Shown in pieces: positions 7,501-14,320 of a stretch of 40,819 nt of DNA. The notes under the pieces were generated by a model. It was not told where the DNA came from and searched no databases. It worked only from the letters and a program-made list of their open reading frames with translations. Made by a program: the position numbers and the translations under genes. Each line of letters opens with the position of its first letter. The first letter of the stretch is position 1. The DNA is from an uncultured Chlorobiaceae bacterium (GTDB lineage: Bacteria; Bacteroidota; Chlorobiia; Chlorobiales; Chlorobiaceae): NCBI GenBank assembly GCA_903843305.1, contig CAIMPI010000049.1, forward strand, positions 1 to 40,819. Reading direction: 5' to 3'.

Positions 7501-7742
7501 GTTTGCCTCCTTAATCTACGGTCAAAAAATGCGGTCACAGCTTTATGGGGTATCTCATCAACGTTAACAACAATTCTTAACCATCTGTTGTTTCTTTCCA
7601 CAATCTTTTTCAAATAATGCAGGGTGGCACCTTCATCGTGACGGTCAACACGGTCGGGCTGGTCAACTGTTCGATGCACCCAACTTTCATCAATATTCCG
7701 TTGTATAAGCATTTCGTTGAAGTGCCTTGAAAAGATAAGCAT
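7497..7742 (-). CDS. DUF4258 protein, probable toxin of a pair
   Basis: The 81-residue product fits DUF4258, a RelE-like small fold: an N-terminal FSRHFNEMLIQRNID segment with His/Arg, a helix leading into VDQPDRVDRHDEGATLHYLKK, and a strand WLRIVVNVDE followed by a basic tail. It precedes and overlaps DUF2283 by four bases. The toxin-first order is seen in several RelE-like pairs. RNA cleavage is suggested only by fold resemblance. Confidence 0.75.
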   Translation of the reverse strand: MLIFSRHFNEMLIQRNIDESWVHRTVDQPDRVDRHDEGATLHYLKKIVERNNRWLRIVVNVDEIPHKAVTAFFDRRLRRQT

Positions 7743-7775
7743 CTCTCAATCATTTTCGATTATTGACGGAACTAA

Positions 7776-7949
7776 AAAAATAAACCGCCAGAAATTACGT
7801 TAATTTTAACGCAAAAGAAAGGGCTGTTTGCTGACGAGACAAAACGCTACCGAAAAATTCTTATTACTTCATCAAGTGATGTGGAAGATAGTGGCGGATG
7901 TGAAAATACAAATTGGATAAATGCAAAAAAGAAACTGGATGACCTATGA
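7776..7949 (+). other. Short open frame without a normal start, coupled to the FGE gene
   Basis: A frame of 57 codons runs from the stop at 7773-7775 to a TGA at 7947-7949 that overlaps the ATG of the next gene (ATGA). It reads plausibly (KKGLFADETKRYRKILITSS, then an acidic stretch and KKKLDDL) but has no ATG, and its only GTG is late. It may be the 3' end of a lost upstream gene of the FGE operon. Confidence 0.3.
7798..7811. promoter_or_regulatory. Perfect 14-base palindrome between divergent genes
   Basis: CGTTAA-TT-TTAACG lies between the minus-strand DUF4258 gene (start 7742) and the plus-strand FGE gene (7946). Its position about 55 bases before the DUF4258 start suits an operator for that pair. 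Confidence 0.35.
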
Positions 7950-9769
7950 GCAATTATGTATGGGGTACAAGCCTGTCGCATGCTGATTATTTACAGGCAA
8001 AGAGTTTTGTCACTGATGTGAAATCAGCAACGCGTGATGCTGCCAGAAAGGTTTCAATGGACATCTCGCGTCAGACTCGCGATGTTATTGCCTCAAATGA
8101 GTCGCTGCAACGCGATCAGATGGAGTTGCTCACAGCTTCCACTGACCGAACAGTCGGAGCCCTTAATGATGGGTTTGAACGGATTTCCTATAGCATGGAC
8201 GCTGGCTTCGACCGGCTGTCCGATGGCATTTCCGAGCTCAACGCCACTTTTCACTGGGGTTTTGGCGCAGTTCTGGCCTCGATTGACCATATGAATGACA
8301 CGTTGTCAGAACTGGTTAAAATTGCCAAAACTCCAGTACAGACGGTTGCGTTTAACCATTTCGAAATTGCACGCAACGCATTTCGCCAAGGTCTGTACCG
8401 CGAAAGTCTTGAAGAGCTCGACAGGGCGATTTCGGGTGATCATACTTCCGCTGGGTACAAGCTCGAATGGCGCTTTCATCAGATGAAGGGCACCCTTCAG
8501 CTTGGCTTTGCTGACTCCGATATCTCGCTCCACGACCTTGCAAAAGCTGAAGAATCATTTTTGGCCGCAGCACGTTATGGCAAGACCGATTATCCGCATG
8601 ATGCAGGTCGTGCTTTTCTCTCTGCTGGCTGGGCCGCCTATTGTCAGGGCAAGATGAAAGAAGCTCTTGCGCATACCGAGCAGGCAATAGATCTGCATCC
8701 TGAAATGGGTGAAGTATTCTTTCAGGCATCCAAAGTACAGATGGCACTTGGTGAGGTGGAAAGTGCGCTTCCCATGCTTGCCAAAGCGATAGAAATCGAC
8801 CGCTTCTATGCGCTCAAAGCTGCTGGAGACGGTGATTTTCAGCAGCACGATGCACAGTTGAGAGGCTTTCTTGAAGAATTGCGCAAAGAAAAATACAGCC
8901 ATTCAGTGCAGAAAGTCAAGGCTTTTTTCGATAAAATCAAGGTCATTGAATTTGCTTCCGGTGTAGCGGATAATGATGAGCTGAAACAGTTGCACTCTTT
9001 TTTGACGAAAGGTGCCAACTGGCCGCTCATGGATATGTTGAACGTTGTACAGAATCTCGATACGCTCAAAAAACTTCAGATTGTTGTGAGAGTCAAGGCA
9101 CTTGGTCAGCCAGTCACTTCAAAGCAAACTTATACAGAGCAAGAGACTTATTACGAAGATGTGGTGATCAAGCCGGGTGGTTTCTTTAAAAAGGCGGTGA
9201 CCGAGAAGCAACAGAAAACGCGCATGGTCACGAAAACAAGGACGGTTACAAAAGGCTCACCTGATCAAGAGATAGTTTTTGAGTTTTGCCTGATTTCTGT
9301 GGGCTCTTTCAGGATGGGAGCGAATGATGTCAAGATTGATAAAGATTTTTATCTGGGCAAGTATCTGGTTACCCAGAAGCAGTGGGAGGCCGTTATGGGA
9401 AACAACCCAAGCTATTTCAAGGGTGGTAGTTTGCCGGTAGAAACCGTTTCTTGGGATGATGCCCAGACCTTTATACAAAAACTCAACACGCTCACCGGCA
9501 AAAAGCTTTACCGCCTGCCAACTGAGTCGGAATGGGAATATGCCTGCCGGGCAGATTCCACTTCGGCATACTACTTTGGCGATGATGAAAGCCAATTGGA
9601 AGAGTATGCTTGGTATTATTTCAATTCTGGCAGCAAGACACATTCTGTAGGGCAGAAAAAGCCGAATGAGTGGGGGTTGTACGATATGGCGGGAAACGTA
9701 TGGGAGTGGACTGATGGTTGGTGGGATAACAAAACCCTTTCGAACCGTGTGTTCCGTGGTGGGGGCTAG
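7946..9769 (+). CDS. TPR protein with C-terminal FGE-sulfatase domain, cut short by a TAG
   Basis: The protein has 607 residues. Residues 1-140 are helical and rich in paired Ser/Asp/Gln and may form a coiled coil (SMDISRQTRDV, then GFERISYSMDAGFDRLSDGI). Residues about 145-300 contain TPR-like repeats (CQGKMKEALAHTEQAIDLHP). Residues about 380-440 are a charged linker. Residues about 445-607 are a formylglycine-generating-enzyme-type (C-type-lectin-like) domain with FRMGANDVKIDKDFYLGKY, VTQKQWEAVMG, PVETVSWDDA, YRLPTESEWEYACR and WGLYDMAGNVWEWT. The frame ends at TAG 9767-9769 where family members have Trp in RGGxW; the same frame then stays open to 9866-9868 and encodes the missing tail ending GFRLVFVP. 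The protein is therefore about 33 residues short of the expected 640. The tail looks like a retroelement-diversified variable region. Confidence 0.85.
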   Translation: MSNYVWGTSLSHADYLQAKSFVTDVKSATRDAARKVSMDISRQTRDVIASNESLQRDQMELLTASTDRTVGALNDGFERISYSMDAGFDRLSDGISELNATFHWGFGAVLASIDHMNDTLSELVKIAKTPVQTVAFNHFEIARNAFRQGLYRESLEELDRAISGDHTSAGYKLEWRFHQMKGTLQLGFADSDISLHDLAKAEESFLAAARYGKTDYPHDAGRAFLSAGWAAYCQGKMKEALAHTEQAIDLHPEMGEVFFQASKVQMALGEVESALPMLAKAIEIDRFYALKAAGDGDFQQHDAQLRGFLEELRKEKYSHSVQKVKAFFDKIKVIEFASGVADNDELKQLHSFLTKGANWPLMDMLNVVQNLDTLKKLQIVVRVKALGQPVTSKQTYTEQETYYEDVVIKPGGFFKKAVTEKQQKTRMVTKTRTVTKGSPDQEIVFEFCLISVGSFRMGANDVKIDKDFYLGKYLVTQKQWEAVMGNNPSYFKGGSLPVETVSWDDAQTFIQKLNTLTGKKLYRLPTESEWEYACRADSTSAYYFGDDESQLEEYAWYYFNSGSKTHSVGQKKPNEWGLYDMAGNVWEWTDGWWDNKTLSNRVFRGGG

Positions 9770-9868
9770 AACGCCTATGCTGAGCACTGTCGGTCGTCTG
9801 ATCGTGACGGTCTTCCTCCTGGCAAATGTAGCAGCCGCACCGGCTTCCGTCTGGTGTTTGTCCCGTAG
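9746..9868 (+). other. Possible diversity-generating-retroelement variable region containing a stop
   Basis: The region runs from RVFRGGG through the TAG at 9767 to GFRLVFVP and a second TAG at 9866. In retroelement target proteins the diversified segment is this last part of the lectin-like domain and ends in GFRLV. Of the 24 codons between the TAG and GFRLV, 20 end in C or T, as expected if AAC/AAT codons in a template were changed at their first two bases. No reverse transcriptase, accessory gene or template repeat lies in the window. Confidence 0.45.
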
Positions 9869-9934
9869 TCAGTTCGCAGCTCATTTCGACTTTGCTTTTG
9901 AGCGAGAGGGCAGTTACAAAATCGTGGTATGAGC

Positions 9935-9967
9935 GCGCTTCGATACGGCCTTCGGCCTACTCAGCGC
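9935..9967. other. Cruciform-capable hairpin downstream of the FGE gene
   Basis: Nested inverted repeats: GCGCT at 9935-9939 pairs with AGCGC at 9963-9967, and inside them GGCC-TTC-GGCC spans 9947-9957. It lies about 67 bases after the second stop. It could be a terminator without a T run, or the hairpin that follows retroelement variable regions. The rest of 9869-10102 shows nothing recognisable. Confidence 0.4.
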
Positions 9968-10102
9968 CCTTTGCCGACGAGTTGCACGCCAAAATGTTCT
10001 GGTAACCACCGACAACAGCAAGAGTCATTGTGGGAGAACGTAATTTGATGTCTGCTATTTGATTATTTCAGCCAACACAGTTTTCAGTAATTTATATGAG
10101 TA

Positions 10103-10945
10103 ATGCTTACATTCGGGAGCGTTGATAACCATAAACCGATGACCACCATGACCCTCAAGCAGCGCTTTCCTTTTCGCTTCGGGACAAGCTCCTACATCAT
10201 CCCTGCCGACATCATTCCCAATGTGGAGTATCTCAAGGATAAGGTAGATGATATTGAGCTGGTGCTGTTCGAGTCCGACGAATTCAGCAACTTGCCCTCA
10301 CAAGCGGATATTCAGAGGCTGAAGGAGTTGGCCAATGAGTGGTCGCTTACCTATTCCGTTCACCTGCCGCTTGATGTCTATCTCGGCCATCCTGACCGTG
10401 CAGAGCGGGAGCGTTCCGTCGGTAAATGCCTGCGGATAATTGAGCTGACCCGTGACCTGCCGAAATCCGCCTACGTGATGCACTTTGAGGCGGGGACGGG
10501 CGTCGATATTAACGGATTTTCTATGGATGAGCAACAGCGTTTTACCGATGCCCTCCGCGATTCTCTGGCGATGCTGCTGAATGGTACCGATGAACCAGCG
10601 TCATCCTTCTGTGCTGAAAATCTCAACTACCCCTTCGAACTTGTCTGGCCGGTAGTCGAGGAGTTCGGCCTCTCCGTAACGCTCGATGTTGGCCATCTTG
10701 AATACTATGGATTTCCTACAGCCGACTATCTCAAACGTTATCTGCCAAAAGCGAAAGTGCTTCATGTCCATGGCACTGTTGACGGGAAGGATCACAACTC
10801 TCTGAGCCATCTGAAACCTGAGGCGCTTGAGCTGTTGATGAGTGAACTTGCGCATCAGCCATTGGCCAGTCGTGTCTTTACCATGGAGATCTTTTCTGAA
10901 GCCGATTTTGAGTCGTCGTGCGGGGTGATGGAAAGGTTTGTTTAA
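10103..10945 (+). CDS. cbiR: Cobamide-remodelling phosphodiesterase CbiR-like TIM-barrel protein
   Basis: The 280-residue protein belongs to the xylose isomerase / AP endonuclease 2 TIM-barrel superfamily. It matches CbiR, which cuts the nucleotide loop of imported cobamides so that the lower ligand can be exchanged. Motifs include [17 protein letters not shown] near the start, HLPLDVYLG, the metal-site candidates [17 protein letters not shown] and [10 protein letters not shown], and [14 protein letters not shown]. The genomic setting with CobU, CobO and BtuCD supports the assignment. ATG 10103 is followed in frame by ATG 10139, which gives a start closer to the conserved part and may be the true one; neither has a clear ribosome-binding site. 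The reaction is inferred from family and context. Confidence 0.75.
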   Translation: MLTFGSVDNHKPMTTMTLKQRFPFRFGTSSYIIPADIIPNVEYLKDKVDDIELVLFESDEFSNLPSQADIQRLKELANEWSLTYSVHLPLDVYLGHPDRAERERSVGKCLRIIELTRDLPKSAYVMHFEAGTGVDINGFSMDEQQRFTDALRDSLAMLLNGTDEPASSFCAENLNYPFELVWPVVEEFGLSVTLDVGHLEYYGFPTADYLKRYLPKAKVLHVHGTVDGKDHNSLSHLKPEALELLMSELAHQPLASRVFTMEIFSEADFESSCGVMERFV

Positions 10946-11190
10946 TGACGGAACTGCAAATCTGTTGGCTGCGCTTTTTGGTACAACTGATAGCAGCGAG
11001 AGTGAGATCAATGAACATCGTACCCGCCTCAAAATCACATCTGTTTGATAAAAGCAAAATAACCGCAAAGAATACAGGCCACACAGAAATAACTGAATGA
11101 AACTCTCCGCTGCTGGCCGGGAACTTTATTTATGGTGAACTCGTTTGTGGTATTTTCGTTTGAACAATTACAAAAGAAGGAGGTCGAGTC

Positions 11191-13056
11191 ATGAGCAAAA
11201 AACTGTCAGTAGTCATGTGTTCGGTTCTAACCGCCTTTGTTGTGGGATTTGGCACACCATCACAACAATCCGCATCGGCGGCAGCAAAACCCGCTGCGTC
11301 GCAGGTTGGGAAGACGGACAAAATCCAGTCAGCTAAAGAACCACAAGAACAATTGGTCACGCAACCGCCTATTCGTATCACTGTTGAAATCCCTCGGCTG
11401 CCCGCCGCCATGCCGTTGTACAAGCTTACAGCGACGCGCGCTCCGGTCGATTTTCTCAACGAGAAGCTCGATAAGGTCAAGCTTCCGCAACTGAGGCTCG
11501 ACAAGGAGAGCTACGTCGTGCGCAGCGGCGAGAGCAACGAGCAGGGGCTGCGCGCCTTCATCGACCTCAAGAGTGGGGACACCGAGTTCATCCCGAACCT
11601 GGATGAGGTAGTGAAGACCTCGGGACAGGAGAAGGCCTTAGACAAGGAGCGTGCGGCGGGAGTGGCACGTGCGGCCTTTATGGATGAACGCTTCATCCCT
11701 AAGGACGCTACGGAGCTGCGGCTGGCCGAACCTATTGCTATTTTTGGAGGTGCCAACACGCATTCCGAAGCTACCGCCAAGTCCGGTGAAACACGCAGAG
11801 AACCGGCCCAGATGATGACCATCGTACCAGCGGTGCGCTATGCGGGCGGGTTCAAGGTCTACGGCCTCGGCTCGCACGGGGTTGTAACGCTTGACAACGA
11901 CGGTGCGATAATCGGTGCGGTGCGGCGCTGGCGCATGGCGAGTGTCACCGAGCGCGTCAGGCCTTCTATCAAGGCTGATATGGTGCGCAGAGAGATTTTG
12001 CGCCAGTTGCAACCCATGGTGAGATCGAAGGGTACCAATGCTGTCGTGGACAAAGTCGAGATCTCTTATTACGACAATAATAAGGAGCTTCTTCAGCCCG
12101 TCTATCACTTCGAGGCGACAGTGCAGCCTCCCAACAAGCGGATTTCTCCAATGCGTGTCTCAGGATTTGTCCCCATCAGCACGCCGCGAGAGCCGATTCC
12201 TGATCTGACTAAGAAAACGGAGGGACCAACTCCAGACAAGCTGACACCTCCCAATCCGGAACTGCTTCGCGGCGGCATCGGCACCGCGCCGACTCCGAAC
12301 GATATAACGCTGGGGGAATACGCCAATCGCGACTGGCCGAACGATAATGGCTACATCAGCATGTCGTATTCGTTCCTCAACGGGCTTACCTTTCTGAACT
12401 CGATCTTTCCGGGCTGGACGCCACCAACGACGCGTACCCAGTGGTACGAAGCCTGGCCATCGGAAGTCGTGGGACCCTCGTCGAAGTACTACATGAATGC
12501 AGTGAACGTGGCTTATACTGTGCCGCACGGCGACTGGCTCCTCAATACGACGTTTAGCAACTACGCCGACCTCTGGTATGTGCCCGACATCGGTACCGGT
12601 GGCAATCCTGGGTTTGGCGCGGCGACCGGCGGTAAGCTTGCTACTTGGGTGATCATGTCATGCGAGGTTATCCCATCGTTCTACGACCGCGCCAATGAGA
12701 AAGGCGGAAGTGGCAATGGCTTCGACGCGTTCAACGCTTGGTGGGGAGTATTCCAGGGTTTACATAACGCGATTGGCTTCCGTACCATTATGTTCTATCC
12801 AGACAACAATACGAACTGGGCCTTCGGCTATGCCGCCTCGCTGGGTGGCGATGTCAATGCGGCGTGGTTCCAGGAAGTCGCGGCGTATCACGGTGGTGAT
12901 GGCACCTATGCCAGCCAGCACCTCAAAGGCAATATTCAGGTACACTACGACCGCGCATCAACGATAGTCGACGGACGCAATCTCGGCCAGTCGATATACG
13001 CTGTTGGCGCGCAGAGTGCTTCTGGGACGCTTTGGAACTTCTGGATGAACAACTAA
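11191..13056 (+). CDS. Secreted protein with a DUF6345-like C-terminal domain
   Basis: This is a 621-residue exported protein. Residues 1-30 are a signal peptide (basic start, SVVMCSVLTAFVVGFG core, Ala-rich cleavage zone). Residues about 60-310 look like a mixed alpha/beta pro-region. A Pro/Thr-rich linker follows near 330-370. Residues about 375-621 resemble DUF6345: ANRDWPNDNGYISMSYSFL, PHGDW, WVIMSCEVIP, FNAWWGVFQGLHNAIGF and AAWFQEV. The conserved Cys, His and Trp residues hint at a hydrolytic or binding site, but no reaction is known to me. AAGGAGG stands before the ATG and gives a very strong start. It sits between corrinoid genes without an obvious link; its GC is higher than its neighbours', which suggests separate acquisition. 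Confidence 0.75.
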   Translation: MSKKLSVVMCSVLTAFVVGFGTPSQQSASAAAKPAASQVGKTDKIQSAKEPQEQLVTQPPIRITVEIPRLPAAMPLYKLTATRAPVDFLNEKLDKVKLPQLRLDKESYVVRSGESNEQGLRAFIDLKSGDTEFIPNLDEVVKTSGQEKALDKERAAGVARAAFMDERFIPKDATELRLAEPIAIFGGANTHSEATAKSGETRREPAQMMTIVPAVRYAGGFKVYGLGSHGVVTLDNDGAIIGAVRRWRMASVTERVRPSIKADMVRREILRQLQPMVRSKGTNAVVDKVEISYYDNNKELLQPVYHFEATVQPPNKRISPMRVSGFVPISTPREPIPDLTKKTEGPTPDKLTPPNPELLRGGIGTAPTPNDITLGEYANRDWPNDNGYISMSYSFLNGLTFLNSIFPGWTPPTTRTQWYEAWPSEVVGPSSKYYMNAVNVAYTVPHGDWLLNTTFSNYADLWYVPDIGTGGNPGFGAATGGKLATWVIMSCEVIPSFYDRANEKGGSGNGFDAFNAWWGVFQGLHNAIGFRTIMFYPDNNTNWAFGYAASLGGDVNAAWFQEVAAYHGGDGTYASQHLKGNIQVHYDRASTIVDGRNLGQSIYAVGAQSASGTLWNFWMNN

Positions 13057-13494
13057 AAGGAAAAATGGGCGGGTTCTTTATTTATTTTATTGATAATTCG
13101 AACAGGGCATAAGACCTTACAATAAGGTAAATAAGCGCCCAACCAGCGCATAGGGAGGGACGGGGAATAGCTGTAGGACTTTATATTTCCCGCCCCTCAT
13201 CCTTGTTGAACGCTCGCCCTGCGGGCGAACTCCAGTTTTACTTCATTCCGCCAAGGTCTGCCGCACTGCTTTTTGCCATCCATTCAATAACTTCTCCTTT
13301 TCGTTTATCTCCATTGCCGTAAAAAAGGAGCTATCCATCGGGTTCAGTTCCATGAACGATGCTGACCGTGAGAAGAAAGAAACTCTATATTGTTTTTTGA
13401 GATATTACAATGCAACTAACGTTAACTTTTCTATTTTTAAGGTAGTTAACCTGAAACCCATCAAGGGTGAGCTGGACGGAAAAATTATGTGTTA
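13057..13494. other. Intergenic region with a GC-rich hairpin
   Basis: There is no gene in these 438 bases. TCGCCC-TGC-GGGCGA at 13214-13228 is a perfect six-base stem and may end transcription of the upstream gene, although no T run follows. I looked for a cobalamin riboswitch before cobU and did not find its B12 box. Confidence 0.5.
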
Positions 13495-14016
13495 ATGAGA
13501 AAAGTTATCTATGTGACCGGTGGCGCACGGAGTGGTAAAAGCTCGTTTGCCTTGCAGCTTGCGGCTCGCTATGCAAACAGGGTGTTTTTAGCAACGGCAG
13601 AGCCTTTTGATGACGAAATGCAGTGGCGTATCGGCAAGCATCAGGAGGAGCGGGGGAAACAGTTTACAACGGTCGAAGAGCCGCTTTATCTTGATCAGGC
13701 ACTTTGTAAACTCCCATCGGGGACTGAGGTTGTGCTGCTCGACTGTCTGACTGTCTGGGCAGGAAATCTTATGCATTATTTTGAGGAGAAGGGCGAGGGG
13801 GAGATCGACAGGCAGATTGAACGTTTTCTTGAAGTGCTTCGTCATCCTCCGTGTGATATTATCCTTGTTTCCAATGAGGTGGGAATGGGAATTGTGCCTG
13901 AAAATGCCATGGCCAGAAGGTTTCGCGACAGGGCTGGCATCATCAACCAGAAGGTTGCCTCAGTTGCCACGGAGGCCTGGATGCTCTGCAGTGGCTTGCC
14001 ACTGAAGTTAAAGTAG
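13495..14016 (+). CDS. cobU: Adenosylcobinamide kinase / adenosylcobinamide-phosphate guanylyltransferase
   Basis: CobU phosphorylates adenosylcobinamide and then activates it with GTP, preparing it for lower-ligand attachment in the cytoplasm. The 173-residue product has the P-loop GGARSGKS at residues 9-16, the family His49 in IGKHQEER (guanylylation site in characterised CobU), LLDCLTVW and the VSNEVGMGIVPENAMARRFRDRAG block. I start at ATG 13495; GTG 13489, two codons earlier, lies better spaced from GGA at 13478-13480 and cannot be excluded. Together with CbiR it completes a salvage route: CbiR frees the lower ligand side, CobU re-activates the product. Confidence 0.95.
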   Translation: MRKVIYVTGGARSGKSSFALQLAARYANRVFLATAEPFDDEMQWRIGKHQEERGKQFTTVEEPLYLDQALCKLPSGTEVVLLDCLTVWAGNLMHYFEEKGEGEIDRQIERFLEVLRHPPCDIILVSNEVGMGIVPENAMARRFRDRAGIINQKVASVATEAWMLCSGLPLKLK

Positions 14017-14040
14017 CTCACTGCCATGAAGAGGATTCTC

Positions 14041-14244
14041 TCAAACCGCTGGTGACTCTAAAGAATTTCGTACTTCAATAGCCTGCAACTCTATCTCATG
14101 CTGGCGTTTAATGCTTCCCAATTGTGCATCTTGCTGCTTCATGATATTGCTTAGCTGCAATTTATGCTGCATATACATTGCATCCAGTTGAGCTGCGTGG
14201 CGTTTAAGAACGGATTCTCTGTATAATTGATCTGATTCTGTCAT
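14041..14244 (-). CDS. Small coiled-coil protein
   Basis: The 67-residue product is almost wholly helical, with regular Leu/Ile/Met spacing and many Gln/His residues (KRHAAQLDAMYMQHKLQLSNI, shortened here). No domain is recognised. It lies 76 bases downstream of the 835-residue repeat protein on the same strand, beyond a terminator-like hairpin, and could be its small partner. There is no clear ribosome-binding site, so expression is uncertain. Confidence 0.4.
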   Translation of the reverse strand: MTESDQLYRESVLKRHAAQLDAMYMQHKLQLSNIMKQQDAQLGSIKRQHEIELQAIEVRNSLESPAV

Positions 14245-14278
14245 AAAAGGTCGTCGAAAAAAAGTATTAAAGTTTACT

Positions 14279-14310
14279 CTTGGCGGGGTTTTCCATTACA
14301 TCCCGCCAAG
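14279..14310 (-). terminator. Strong hairpin after the repeat-protein gene
   Basis: Nine-base perfect stem, CTTGGCGGG at 14279-14287 with CCCGCCAAG at 14302-14310, and a 14-base loop. It lies 10 bases beyond the stop of the minus-strand repeat protein. A T-rich tract follows about 20 bases later on the minus strand. Confidence 0.6.
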
Positions 14311-14320
14311 AGGTTTCAAG

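Noticed and set aside
9666-9932. 88-codon plus-strand frame across the FGE gene end
   Set aside because: It is out of frame with the domain; the true continuation after TAG 9767 is in the FGE frame and ends at 9868.
13057-13494. Cobalamin riboswitch before cobU
   Set aside because: I did not find the B12 box or the conserved core.
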